Numbered from the stretch's first letter, positions 17,211-25,889 are shown. The stretch is 64,000 nucleotides of DNA from Sphingobium trunci (GCF_022664535.1 NZ_JAKUJY010000009.1:62001-126000); one strand, 5' to 3'. Program-made: numbers and translations. Notes: a model not told the origin generated them from the letters alone.

Positions 17211-17354
17211 GGACTGGCCATCATTTGGCTGATGCCGGGCTGCGAACGCGGCTGTTTTGCGCTTCCGGTGCTCACGTGCTTCAAGCACGCTGCGCGCCGG
17301 TTCTCAAACAGCCGCATTCTCGCCTCGGCCTGAGCCAAATGACGGCCAGTCCTG
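17209..17354 (+). repeat. Long inverted-repeat element A, downstream of rnpB
   Basis: Outer arms 17209-17230 and 17333-17354 are complementary over 22 bp with one mismatch. An inner 10-bp helix pairs 17248-17257 with 17306-17315. The apical core 17263-17305 contains CCGG/CCGG (17265-17268 with 17297-17300) and a terminal hairpin CGTGC/GCACG (17275-17279 with 17285-17289). The same 43-base core occurs in element B (50213-50255), where differences in the helices are compensatory. The arms of A and B are unrelated. It could be the rnpB transcription end, a dispersed repetitive element, or both. Confidence 0.75.
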
Positions 17355-17419
17355 ATCCGTCACAATTTTGATGGCCCGCCGGGGTGGCGTTCCGCCTGCG
17401 GCTTGCCTAATTTGGGACT

Positions 17420-17968
17420 ATGGCAAGAAGCAGCCGATCCAATGACTGGGGCTTTCCCCGCTGGCGCAGCTATGGCGCATCGCGTGAGGCGCAGCAGGTG
17501 CGCCTGTGCGACCGGCACGGCTGCGACCGCCCCGGTGACTGCCCCGCGCCCAAATCGCCCAACAGCCGCGACCGCTGGTATTTCTGCACCGACCATGCGG
17601 CGGAATATAACCGGAACTGGGACTATTTTCAGGGCCTCGACCGGGAGGAACGCGAAGAGCGCGAGCGTGCCGAGCGGCGGGATGCGGGCGGCTATCAGAA
17701 CAGCGCCTATCATGGCTGGGGCGGGCCGGGCGACGGCAGCCGGTCCCGCGACGAACTCCATGCGCTGCAGGCGCTGGAGCTGGAGGACGATGCCGATTTC
17801 GAGACGGTGAAGAAAAGCTGGCGCCGCCTCGCCAAGGAATATCATCCCGACGTGAAGCCGGGCGACGCGCAGGCTGCGATCCGCTTCCAGACCATCCAGG
17901 CGGCCTATGAAGTGCTGCGCGCCGCCGAGGAACGGCGGACCTGGAGACCGCGGGAGCGGGCGGATTGA
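17420..17968 (+). CDS. J-domain (DnaJ-like) protein
   Basis: 182-residue protein with a C-terminal J domain (about residues 115-175): LELEDDADFETVKKSWRRLA, the invariant HPD in KEYHPDVKPGD, and IQAAYEVLR. The N-terminal half has a small Cys/His cluster (CDRHGCDRPGDCP and FCTDHAAEYN) that may bind a metal, followed by a charged Glu/Arg-rich helix. Such sphingomonad J proteins are assumed to be Hsp70 co-chaperones; no partner is encoded nearby. It overlaps the next gene by four bases. Confidence 0.87.
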   Translation: MARSSRSNDWGFPRWRSYGASREAQQVRLCDRHGCDRPGDCPAPKSPNSRDRWYFCTDHAAEYNRNWDYFQGLDREEREERERAERRDAGGYQNSAYHGWGGPGDGSRSRDELHALQALELEDDADFETVKKSWRRLAKEYHPDVKPGDAQAAIRFQTIQAAYEVLRAAEERRTWRPRERAD

Positions 17969-18279
17969 AGGATATCGTCCGTTCGAACTGGGATCATGCG
18001 GTGCTCGTCTGCCGCAAATGTTCGAAGAAGCTGGACGGCGGTTTCGGCCGCGATGGCGATGAACGGCTGGCCAGGGCGCTGCGCCGCCATCTGTCGCTGA
18101 AAAAGGGACGCAAGGCTGCGACGGGCATTGTCGAAGTCAACTGCCTGGGCGTTTGCCCGAAAGGCGCGGTGACGGTCGTAAATGGCGCGCAAGCGCGCGA
18201 ATGGCTGCTGGTCCGGCCGGGCGCCGACCTCGACGCGCTGGCCTCTCATCTCGGCCTTGTGCCTAAGCCGTCCGGCTGA
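17965..18279 (+). CDS. Small (2Fe-2S) ferredoxin-like protein
   Basis: 104 residues with four cysteines at about 16, 19, 60 and 64 (VCRKC and NCLGVCPKGAV), the spacing of thioredoxin-fold [2Fe-2S] ferredoxins. The probable start is TTG at 17965, overlapping the stop of the J-domain gene; no downstream start would keep the first cysteine pair with a normal N-terminus. The GVCPKGAVTVV segment is typical of the C-terminal cluster-binding loop in this family. Redox partner unknown. Confidence 0.75.
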   Translation: MKDIVRSNWDHAVLVCRKCSKKLDGGFGRDGDERLARALRRHLSLKKGRKAATGIVEVNCLGVCPKGAVTVVNGAQAREWLLVRPGADLDALASHLGLVPKPSG

Positions 18280-18697
18280 TCCGCGCCGCGCTGGCCCGGT
18301 TGCTGTCGACCAGCGGGTAGAGAATGCGGTCCTCCTTCTCGATGCGGGAGGCAAGGACATCCAGAAGCTCGCGGGTCTCGGCGCAGAAGCCGGCCCATTC
18401 GCGGCTGACCCGGTCATCGCTCCACCGCGCCATATAGGCGGAGAAGGCTTCGGCCAGCGGACCCATCTCGGTCTGCAGGCGCGAGGCGGTACGGCGGGCA
18501 TGGTCATCGCCTGCTCGTTGAACGCCGGGATAGAATATGCGGTCTTCCAGGGCCAGGTGCGTCATCAACTGGCGGGCGAGTTGCCATCGCAGTGCCCCGA
18601 CGCTTTGCCGGACCGCGTCATCCGCGATGGCGCGTGCCAGTTGCGACGCCGTTACGCTCAACTCCCTGTGCTGTCTTTGCAGCTCGCCGATATCCAT
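18263..18697 (-). CDS. Hemerythrin HHE-like protein with degenerate metal site
   Basis: 144-residue four-helix bundle. Helix 1 carries LQRQHREL and helix 2 HLALEDRIFYP, both matching di-iron ligands of the HHE family. In helix 3 the family's EH pair appears as EM, and the final HxxKED motif reads RIEKED, so two histidine ligands seem to be missing. Iron or oxygen binding is therefore uncertain. ATG 18697 was chosen because a GAGGAAG ribosome site precedes it. The last 17 bases overlap the end of the convergent ferredoxin-like gene. Confidence 0.78.
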   Translation of the reverse strand: MDIGELQRQHRELSVTASQLARAIADDAVRQSVGALRWQLARQLMTHLALEDRIFYPGVQRAGDDHARRTASRLQTEMGPLAEAFSAYMARWSDDRVSREWAGFCAETRELLDVLASRIEKEDRILYPLVDSNRASAARISRTA

Positions 18698-18825
18698 ATC
18701 GTGCTTCCTCACCACCCCATCGGCAGACTATGCCGCGCATGGATTAAGAAAGCATTGTAATCAACTATATGGTTCACCGCCGATGGCGGCCGCCGCGCGT
18801 CCCCGCGGCGGCCATCCGGATCGGG

Positions 18826-19437
18826 TCAGGCGGGCTGGTCGGCGCGGCTGACGCCCTCGCCGTCGAGGTTCAGCGCGACGAAGTCCCAGTCGATCGCTTC
18901 CTTCAGCAGCTTTTCGGCATAGTTGGGGCGCAGGTTGCGATAGTCGATATAATAGGCATGTTCCCACACATCGAGGATCAGCAGCGGCGTATGGCCGTGC
19001 GCGACCGGCGTGTCGGCGTCATGATAGCTGGTCACTTCCAGCTTGCCGTCCTTCAGGATCAGCGCGGCCCAGCCGCTGGCGAAATGGCCGACGGCTTCGG
19101 CCTTCAGCTTCTCGACCAGGCCGTCGACCGAGCCGAAACCCTCGTTGATGAGGTCGAGCAGCTTGCCCGAGGGCGCCTTCTTCTCGGGCGAGAGCGAGAG
19201 CCAGTAGAATGTGTGGTTCCAGATCTGGCCGACCTGGTTGAACAGGCCGCCCTTGCTGGTCTTGATCAGTTCGACCAGCGACTTGCCCTGCAGCGCGGGG
19301 TCGGCGGCGACCAGCTCATTCGCTTTCACGACATAGGCATTATGGTGCTTGCCATGGTGATAATCGAAGGTTTCGGCCGACAGAATGTCGCCGAATGCGT
19401 CCTTGGCGTAGGGAAGGGGGGGCAGAACAAATGCCAT
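18826..19437 (-). CDS. sodB: Superoxide dismutase, Fe/Mn type
   Basis: 203-residue cytoplasmic enzyme dismuting superoxide. Metal-ligand contexts are clear: YHHGKHHNAYV, IWNHTFYW and DVWEHAYYIDYR. The residue patterns (GGLFNQVGQIWNHTFYW) favour the iron-type or cambialistic SodB. ATG 19437 follows GAGGAG. The 5' leader contains an inverted repeat (CGTTATG at 19455-19461 with CATAACG at 19471-19477) that could be an operator or RNA hairpin. A GC-rich 10-bp hairpin without a T-run lies beyond the stop (18788-18813). Confidence 0.96.
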   Translation of the reverse strand: MAFVLPPLPYAKDAFGDILSAETFDYHHGKHHNAYVVKANELVAADPALQGKSLVELIKTSKGGLFNQVGQIWNHTFYWLSLSPEKKAPSGKLLDLINEGFGSVDGLVEKLKAEAVGHFASGWAALILKDGKLEVTSYHDADTPVAHGHTPLLILDVWEHAYYIDYRNLRPNYAEKLLKEAIDWDFVALNLDGEGVSRADQPA

Positions 19438-19649
19438 GTCGGAACTCCTCGGTTCGTTATGGGATGGCCGCATAACGATGATGCGGCCGGAAGGCTCCAT
19501 GGCCCTAGCAGGCTTATTGCGCCGCGGAAAACATGATATTTTCTTTCAGGAACGCGGAAATATCCATGTGACAGGCGCGTAACGATGACATAGAATCACC
19601 GGTCAGGCCGCCCGGAGAATGCGGCGGTCGGAACTTGGGGGACGGGTCC

Positions 19650-20207
19650 ATGGCAAAATTCTTCGGCAATCTGCATCTTGTGCTGGCGGCTGGGCTGCTG
19701 CTCGCCATCATCGTCATGTTCGGCGCCCATGCGGGGCTGGTCGACGCCAACACCATCTTCCGCTGGCTGCATGTCTTCTTCGGCATCACCTGGATCGGGC
19801 TGCTTTATTATTTCAACTTCGTCCAGATCCCGACCATGCCGAAAATCCCGGCGGAACTGAAACCGGGCGTGTCCAGGCATATCGCCCCGGCGGCCCTGTT
19901 CTTCTTCCGCTGGGCGGCGGCGCTGACGGTGCTGACCGGCCTGACCGTCGCCTGGATTTCGGGCTATATCGCGCAGGCGCTGACCTTGCAGAAGCCCTAT
20001 CTGCTGATCGGCATCGGCATGTGGCTGGCGCTCGTCATGGCGTTCAACGTCTGGTTCGTGATCTGGCCGAACCAGAAGAAGGCGCTGGGCATCGTCCCGG
20101 CCGAGGACGCGGTGAAGGCGAAGGCGGCGACCACCGCGATGATCTTCAGCCGCATCAACACCATGCTGTCGCTGGCGATGCTCTATTGCATGGTCAATTT
20201 CAGCTGA
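19650..20207 (+). CDS. PuuD-type urate hydroxylase N-terminal domain membrane protein
   Basis: 185-residue integral membrane protein with four to five helices. It matches the membrane domain of PuuD (Urate_ox_N): NTIFRWLHVFFGITWIGLLY followed by YFNFVQIPTMPKIPAELKP. Full-length PuuD has a C-terminal cytochrome c domain, absent here, and no purine-catabolism gene is in the window, so a urate role is doubtful. ATG 19650 gives a normal start with GACGGG upstream. Ends against the convergent ispZ. Confidence 0.78.
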   Translation: MAKFFGNLHLVLAAGLLLAIIVMFGAHAGLVDANTIFRWLHVFFGITWIGLLYYFNFVQIPTMPKIPAELKPGVSRHIAPAALFFFRWAAALTVLTGLTVAWISGYIAQALTLQKPYLLIGIGMWLALVMAFNVWFVIWPNQKKALGIVPAEDAVKAKAATTAMIFSRINTMLSLAMLYCMVNFS

Positions 20208-20211
20208 AAGA

Positions 20212-20245
20212 GCAGGGGCGGGCGCCGTGCGGCGCCCGCCCGCTC
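20212..20245. terminator. GC-rich hairpin between convergent genes
   Basis: Perfect 12-bp stem (20216-20227 with 20230-20241) with a two-base loop, between the stops of the PuuD-like gene and ispZ. No T-run on either strand, so its strength as a terminator is uncertain. Confidence 0.5.
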
Positions 20246-20897
20246 ACCCTTGCGGCGGCGTCGTCTCGCCGATCTCGTCGCTGTCGATCCTGTCGCCAAG
20301 GTCCAGGCCATGGCGCATCAGCATCGGCACATTGGCGGCGGCGAAGACCACGGACACCACCGTCACGCCCCACACCTTGACCGCCAGCCAGCTGTCGAAC
20401 GTCATGGTGCGGCGCATGACTTCATTGGCGATGGCCATGCCGACGAAGAAAAACGCCCAGTTGCGCGACAATTTGCGCCAGCCCTCCTCGGTCAGGCCGT
20501 CATAGGCCGCCTGCAGCAGATATTTGAGCAGCGCCTTGCCCCGCAGCAGCCCGGCGAACAGCATCAGCGCGAAGAAGGCGTAGATGATGGTCGGCTTGAT
20601 CTGGATGAAGCTCTGGTCGCGGAAATAGATGGTAAGCCCGCCGAAGAAGAGGATCAGCATCGCCGACAGCCAGAGCATCGGCGACACCCGGCCCAGCTTT
20701 ACCTTGGAGATGATGACGGCAATGACGATCGCGGCCATGAAGGCGGCGGTGCCCAGCATCATGGCGGTGATCGGATTGCCCGGCCCCCAGATCCAGCCCG
20801 CGCCCTTGTAGCTTAGGAAGAAGACCAGCAGCGGCCCGAAATCGAGCGCCAGGCTGAGGTTTCCGCCATGGGTGGGCTTCCTGGCGTCAGCGGGCAT
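20244..20897 (-). CDS. Inner membrane septation protein (IspZ/YciB family)
   Basis: 217-residue polytopic membrane protein. LALDFGPLLVFFLSYKGAG near the N-terminus, RDQSFIQIKPTIIYAFFALM in the middle and NWAFFFVGMAIANEVMRR near the end are YciB/IspZ signatures. The family is tied to cell-envelope integrity and division. Start ATG 20897 lies inside the end of ftsY (11-base overlap), indicating coupling within mtaB-ftsY-ispZ. Confidence 0.92.
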   Translation of the reverse strand: MPADARKPTHGGNLSLALDFGPLLVFFLSYKGAGWIWGPGNPITAMMLGTAAFMAAIVIAVIISKVKLGRVSPMLWLSAMLILFFGGLTIYFRDQSFIQIKPTIIYAFFALMLFAGLLRGKALLKYLLQAAYDGLTEEGWRKLSRNWAFFFVGMAIANEVMRRTMTFDSWLAVKVWGVTVVSVVFAAANVPMLMRHGLDLGDRIDSDEIGETTPPQG

Positions 20898-21825
20898 AGG
20901 CTGTCCCCGCAATCGCCCGCGCCATGTCGCCCGGATCGAAGGGGCGCAGATCCTCGATCTTCTCGCCAACCCCGATCGCGTGGATGGGCAGGCGGAATTT
21001 CTCCGCCGCCGCGACCAGCACGCCGCCGCGCGCGGTGCCGTCCAGCTTGGTCATGACCAGCCCCGTCACCTGCGCGGTTTCCTTGAAAACCTCGATCTGG
21101 TTCAACGCATTCTGTCCCGTGGTAGCATCCAGCACCAGCACAACGTCGTGCGGGGCCGCCGGGTTCAACCGGCCCAGAACCCGGCGCACCTTGGCCAGTT
21201 CGTCCATCAGCTCGGTCTTGTTCTGAAGGCGGCCCGCCGTGTCCACGATCAGCACGTCGATGCCGGTGGCGGTCGCCTGCTTGACCGCATCGAACACGAT
21301 GCCCGCCGCGTCGCCGCCTTCCTTGCCCGCGACGATGGGGATGCCCAGCCGCTCGGCCCAGACCTTCAATTGCCCGATCGCCGCCGCGCGGAAGGTGTCG
21401 CCCGCCGCCAGCATCACGCCATAATCCTGCTCCAGGAACAGGTTGGCGAGCTTGGCGATGGTGGTGGTCTTGCCCGATCCGTTGACGCCGATCACCAGGA
21501 TCACCTGCGGGCGCGGAAACGCCTCGATCTCCAGCGGGCGGGCGACGGGGGCCAGCACCTTCTCGATCTCCTCCGCGATGATCTCGCGCAGATATTCCTC
21601 GGTCAGTTCGCGATTATAGCGGCCTTCGGACAGCCGGTCGCGCACGCGGGTGGCCATGGCGGGGCCAAGGTCGCTGACGATCAGCGCTTCCTCGATCTCG
21701 TCCAAAGTCTGTTCGTCGAGCGCGGCCTTGGTGAAAAGGCCGGTGAGATTCTCGCCGAGCTTGTCGGAAGTGCGCTTCAGACCGCCGAAGAGGCGTTCGC
21801 GCCAGCTGGTGCCGGGTTCAGTCAT
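20887..21825 (-). CDS. ftsY: Signal recognition particle receptor FtsY
   Basis: 312-residue SRP-type GTPase that docks ribosome-SRP complexes at the membrane. NG domain: P-loop GVNGSGKTTTIAKLA, DTAGRLQNK, MTKLDGTARGG and the C-terminal GVGEKIEDLRPFDP. The acidic N-terminal A domain is short, as usual in alphaproteobacteria. Overlaps mtaB by four bases (ATGA). Its partner Ffh is encoded at 26.5 kb. Confidence 0.97.
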   Translation of the reverse strand: MTEPGTSWRERLFGGLKRTSDKLGENLTGLFTKAALDEQTLDEIEEALIVSDLGPAMATRVRDRLSEGRYNRELTEEYLREIIAEEIEKVLAPVARPLEIEAFPRPQVILVIGVNGSGKTTTIAKLANLFLEQDYGVMLAAGDTFRAAAIGQLKVWAERLGIPIVAGKEGGDAAGIVFDAVKQATATGIDVLIVDTAGRLQNKTELMDELAKVRRVLGRLNPAAPHDVVLVLDATTGQNALNQIEVFKETAQVTGLVMTKLDGTARGGVLVAAAEKFRLPIHAIGVGEKIEDLRPFDPGDMARAIAGTAYAR

Positions 21826-23066
21826 TGCTGCGCCTCTTGCGCGATCAGCGCGCCATTCTCAAGGCCCGTGATGGTTGCGCGGACGATGGAGGAGGGCGAT
21901 TGCGCCGCCGCGAACCGCACCGGGGCGAAATTCTCTGCATGACCCGAAAGCCCGTTACGCTCGACCAGTACCGATTGTTCGGAACCGATCAGGCTGTTGA
22001 GCCAGTTTTCGCGCTGCGCTTCGCAAGCCGAGCGCAGCCGCGCCGCCCGCGCCTTGATGGTGGCGCGATCCACCTGCGGCATCCGGGCGGCGGGGGTGCC
22101 GGTGCGCGGCGAATAGGGGAAGATATGGCCATGGACGATGGCGCACTCCTCGACCAGCTTCAGGCTGTTTTCGAACATCGCGTCGTCCTCGGTCGGGAAA
22201 CCGGCAATGATGTCCGCGCCGATGCTGATGTCCGGACGGGCGGCCTTCAGCCTCTCCACGATGCGAATGGCCTCTGTCCGGCTGTGGCGCCGCTTCATGC
22301 GCTTCAGGATCATGTCGTCGCCCGCCTGAAGCGATAAATGAAGGTGCGGCATCATGCGCGGCTCATGGGCGAGCAGGTCGAACAATCGCTCGTCAATCTC
22401 TACGCTGTCGATCGAGGACAGGCGCAGGCGGGGCAGGCCAGGCACGCCCTTCAACAACCGCTCGATCAGCAGGCCCAGAGACGGCGCGCCGGGCAGGTCC
22501 GGGCCATAGCTGGTGACATCCACGCCGGTCAGCACGATTTCCCTGTACCCCGCATCGACCAGCTCGCGCGCCTTGTCGATCACCGCGCCCGCGGGCACCG
22601 ACCGGCTGTTCCCCCGGCCATAGGGGATGATGCAGAAGGTGCAGCGATGGTCGCAGCCATTCTGCACCTCCAGGAAGGCGCGGGCATGTTCGGCAAAGGC
22701 GCTCGCCATATGCGGCGCGGTCTCCCGCACCGCCATGATGTCGGAGACATTCAGCCGCGCCTCGCTGGTGGCAAAGGACGCTGCCTCCATCTTCTCCCGA
22801 TTGCCGATCACTGCGTCGACTTCCGCCATGGCGGCGAAGGTCTCCGGCTCGGTCTGCGCCGCGCAGCCCGTCACCATGATCCGCGCATCGGGCCGGTCCC
22901 GCCGGGCGCGCCGTATCGCCTGCCGGGTCTGGCGCACCGCCTCGGCCGTCACGGCGCAGCTGTTGACGACGATCAGGTCATCCTGCCCGCCCGCCATTTC
23001 GCGAATCGCCTCGCTCTCCGCGATATTGAGGCGGCAGCCCAGGGTAATGATCTGCGGCCCGCTCAT
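21822..23066 (-). CDS. mtaB: tRNA t6A37 methylthiotransferase MtaB
   Basis: 414-residue radical-SAM enzyme that adds a methylthio group to t6A37 of tRNA. N-terminal UPF0004 domain with auxiliary-cluster cysteines (LGCRLNIAESE, NSCAVTAEA, TGCAAQ); the radical SAM motif CDHRCTFC with IPYGRG; and a C-terminal TRAM-like segment. Small deviations from E. coli MiaB and the GCDHRCTFCIIP context support MtaB over MiaB or RimO. First gene before ftsY; 5 bases downstream of dapF's stop. Confidence 0.93.
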   Translation of the reverse strand: MSGPQIITLGCRLNIAESEAIREMAGGQDDLIVVNSCAVTAEAVRQTRQAIRRARRDRPDARIMVTGCAAQTEPETFAAMAEVDAVIGNREKMEAASFATSEARLNVSDIMAVRETAPHMASAFAEHARAFLEVQNGCDHRCTFCIIPYGRGNSRSVPAGAVIDKARELVDAGYREIVLTGVDVTSYGPDLPGAPSLGLLIERLLKGVPGLPRLRLSSIDSVEIDERLFDLLAHEPRMMPHLHLSLQAGDDMILKRMKRRHSRTEAIRIVERLKAARPDISIGADIIAGFPTEDDAMFENSLKLVEECAIVHGHIFPYSPRTGTPAARMPQVDRATIKARAARLRSACEAQRENWLNSLIGSEQSVLVERNGLSGHAENFAPVRFAAAQSPSSIVRATITGLENGALIAQEAQQ

Positions 23067-23071
23067 CAGGC

Positions 23072-23872
23072 CTAGAAGCGCGCCCAGTCAGCTTCGCCGT
23101 CAAAGACATGGGTGGCAGGCCCAGTCATCACGATGTGCCCGCCCGGCGCCCAGTCGATCACCAGATCGCCACCTGGCAGACTCACGCGCGTCGGCCCGCT
23201 CACTAGCCTGCGCCGGACCGCCGCCACTGCCGTCGCGCAGGCGCCCGTCCCGCAGGCCCGCGTCAGGCCGGCGCCACGCTCCCACACGATCAGGCGGATA
23301 TGGTTTTCGCCCACCATCTGCGCGAAATTGACGTTCACCCGGGCCGGGAACAGCGGGTCCGTCTCGATCAGCGGCCCCAGCCGCTCGACATCCACCGCAT
23401 CCAGATCGTCGCAGAAGAAGATGACATGCGGATTGCCGACATTGACCGCGACCGGCGCGGGCAGATCCTCCCAGCTCACCGGCATGGCCAGCGTGTCCAT
23501 GGCATAGGCCAGCGGGATCGCGTCCCACTCCAGCCGGGGTTCGCCCATGTCGACGCTGGCGCCGCCGTCCACGCCCTTCGCGTCCAGCAGCCCGCCCTTC
23601 GTCTCGATCAGCACGTCCCTCCCAACGAACAGGGGGACGCAGCGGGTCGCGTTGCCGCAAGCCTCCACTTCGCTGCCGTCGCTGTTGAAGATGCGCATCG
23701 ACACATCGGCGCGCTCCGAATCCCCGATCAGGATCAGCTGGTCACAGCCGATCCCGGCATGGCGGTCGGCAATGGCCTGCGCACGCGCCGCCGTGATGTC
23801 GAGCGCGCCATCGCGCGCGTCGATCACGACGAAATCGTTGCCCAGCCCATGCATCTTCGAAAAACGGCCCAT
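23072..23872 (-). CDS. dapF: Diaminopimelate epimerase DapF
   Basis: 266-residue PLP-independent epimerase converting LL- to meso-diaminopimelate for lysine and peptidoglycan. Both catalytic cysteines are visible, in EACGNATR and TRACGTGACATA, plus FSKMHGLGNDFVVID at the N-terminus. ATG 23872 is chosen because the fold begins at MGRFSKMHG. It heads the operon dapF-mtaB-ftsY-ispZ. Confidence 0.96.
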   Translation of the reverse strand: MGRFSKMHGLGNDFVVIDARDGALDITAARAQAIADRHAGIGCDQLILIGDSERADVSMRIFNSDGSEVEACGNATRCVPLFVGRDVLIETKGGLLDAKGVDGGASVDMGEPRLEWDAIPLAYAMDTLAMPVSWEDLPAPVAVNVGNPHVIFFCDDLDAVDVERLGPLIETDPLFPARVNVNFAQMVGENHIRLIVWERGAGLTRACGTGACATAVAAVRRRLVSGPTRVSLPGGDLVIDWAPGGHIVMTGPATHVFDGEADWARF

Positions 23873-23916
23873 AATGCGCGCGCATGTAGGGCCTGTACGG
23901 CGAAAATGCCAGTGGT

Positions 23917-24306
23917 TCAGTTCCAGAGCAGCCGTCCTCGCCATGTCCGGGCCGCGGGTTGCCCGTCGCCATCCAGGGCAGGCAGGAACGTTACGCGGGC
24001 CATCAAGGTGGCGCACAGCGCCTGGTCGTGCATTGCGGAACCGGAACTTTCATTGATGGTGCAGTCCACCACCTTTCCGGTTTCATCCACGTGCAGGACA
24101 TAGGCTGTGCTATGGCCCGAAGGAAGCGGGCGAAGCATGGCGGCGTCCGCATTGGTGAACCATGTCCGGGGTTCGGATCGCGGGATGGGCTTGCTACGAT
24201 CGAGTTCGTCAAAAGGGATGATCTTGCGCTTTGCCGCTTCTGCTTGTGCCGGCATTGTCAGGATGAGCGCATGAACGACGCCCACCAGCCATTTGTTTCT
24301 TGTCAT
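23917..24306 (-). CDS. Secreted TonB C-terminal-like protein
   Basis: 129 residues with a signal peptide ending near AQAEA. The remainder resembles a TonB C-terminal domain: AYVLHVDETGKVVDCTINESS, a pair of cysteines (one in VVDC, one in ALCATLMARVTFLPALD), and the closing WRGRLLW. There is no Pro-rich linker or membrane anchor of a true TonB, so it is probably a stand-alone periplasmic domain. It starts 18 bases after the amino-acid permease stop and ends 44 bases before the dapF start. Confidence 0.72.
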   Translation of the reverse strand: MTRNKWLVGVVHALILTMPAQAEAAKRKIIPFDELDRSKPIPRSEPRTWFTNADAAMLRPLPSGHSTAYVLHVDETGKVVDCTINESSGSAMHDQALCATLMARVTFLPALDGDGQPAARTWRGRLLWN

Positions 24307-24323
24307 TTACCGCCAGTTCCCCG

Positions 24324-25721
24324 TTATCGCGCTGCCGTGGCGCGTTTCCTTCCATAAAGGCCATATACAGCCAACCCGATGGCGTTCCAGATCAGGCAGG
24401 CAAGGATGGTCTTCACCGGCAGGCTGACGAACAGATAGGCGCAGCCGCCGATCGCGCCGATGCCCACCAGCCAGCCCGCCGGGGCGCGGAAGGGGCGCTT
24501 CATGTCGGGCATCCGCCGCCGCAGGATCAGCAGGCAGGCGCCAACGGCGGTGAAGGCGATCAGCGTCCCCGCATTGGCCAGCGCGGCGATCTCGTCGATG
24601 GGCAGCACGCCCGCGATGATCGCGACCAGTATCGCCGTCATGCCGGTGATCCGCACCGGCGTCCCGCGTTTCGAGATCAGCGCCAGCCGCTTTGGCAGGA
24701 AGCCGTCGCGCGCCATGACCAGGAAGATGCGGCTCTGCCCATAGAGAAAGCCCAGCAGCACCGTCGGCAGCGCGATCACCGCCGCGATGGCGACGATCCG
24801 CGCCACCTGTCCCTGACCCATTTCGCGCAAGATCAGCGCCAGCGGCTCCGGGCTGTCGGCAAAGCGGGTGAAGGGCATGGCCCCGATCGCCGCCGCCGCC
24901 ACGGCCACATAGATCAGCGTGCAGGCGATCAGCGACCCGACGATGCCGATGGCCAGGTCGCGGTCCGGATTCTTCGCCTCCTCCGCCGCGGTCGAGATCG
25001 CGTCGAAGCCGTAGAATGCGAAGAAGATGATCGCCGCCGCCGCCATGACGCCACGCTCGACCCCGTCCGGCGCCACCGACTTGGCGAAGCCGAAGGGCAT
25101 GAACGGCGACAGGTTGTGCGCATCGAAGGCGGGCAGGGCGATGGCGACGAACAGGCTCAGGGTCGCGATCTTGATGACCACCAGCAAGGCGTTCAGCCGC
25201 GCGCTTTCCTGCGTGCCCAGCATCAGCAGCCCCGCCACGACGGCAATGATGAAGATGGCGGGCGCATTGACGATCCCGCCCAGTTCCGGTCCCCTGGTCA
25301 ACAGTTCCGGAAAACCAACGGAGGTCAGCAGCGGCGCGGCATAGCCCGACCAGCCCACCGCCACGGTCGACACCACCAGCGAATATTCCAGGATCAGGCT
25401 CCACCCGACGATCCAGGCAAAGCCTTCGCCCAGCACCACATAGCTGTAGCTGTACGCGCTCCCGGCGGCGGGCATCATGGTGGACAGTTCCGCATAGGCG
25501 AGCGCCGCGCAGGCGCAGATTGCCCCCGCAATGGCGAAGGACAGCAGCACCGCAGGCCCCGCCCGGTCGGCGCCGACCCCGATCAGCGTCAATATGCCGG
25601 TCCCGACAATGGCCCCCACGCCCAGCGCCAGCAGATGCGGCCATGACAGTGTGCGCGCCAGCCTCTGTCCCTCATGGGCAGGCATCATCGCCTCCATCGG
25701 CTTGCGGCGCGTCCAGCTCAT
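24324..25721 (-). CDS. Amino acid permease (APC superfamily)
   Basis: 465-residue inner-membrane transporter with about 12 helices. The first helix carries LALGVGAIVGTGILTLIGV, the substrate-binding GxG motif of the cationic amino-acid/APC group, and FYGFDAISTAAEEAKNPDRD in helix 6 is typical of YfnA-like permeases. ATG 25721 is preceded by GGGAG; a longer in-frame extension upstream is positively charged and lacks a ribosome site. Substrate not determinable. Confidence 0.92.
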   Translation of the reverse strand: MSWTRRKPMEAMMPAHEGQRLARTLSWPHLLALGVGAIVGTGILTLIGVGADRAGPAVLLSFAIAGAICACAALAYAELSTMMPAAGSAYSYSYVVLGEGFAWIVGWSLILEYSLVVSTVAVGWSGYAAPLLTSVGFPELLTRGPELGGIVNAPAIFIIAVVAGLLMLGTQESARLNALLVVIKIATLSLFVAIALPAFDAHNLSPFMPFGFAKSVAPDGVERGVMAAAAIIFFAFYGFDAISTAAEEAKNPDRDLAIGIVGSLIACTLIYVAVAAAAIGAMPFTRFADSPEPLALILREMGQGQVARIVAIAAVIALPTVLLGFLYGQSRIFLVMARDGFLPKRLALISKRGTPVRITGMTAILVAIIAGVLPIDEIAALANAGTLIAFTAVGACLLILRRRMPDMKRPFRAPAGWLVGIGAIGGCAYLFVSLPVKTILACLIWNAIGLAVYGLYGRKRATAAR

Positions 25722-25889
25722 TGCAGTGTCTCCCTTTGCACGCATGGCTCGCCGGGGACGGCGCGGCTGGCAAGGGGAATTTTTGCGAGATCCTTTGAAT
25801 GGCAGCGTTTCGATGTCGGGCAATCCGTAACTTTCAAAATTGGGGCGCTACATTACACCTCTTTAACGATGCGCTGTCAGAAAGGGCAA

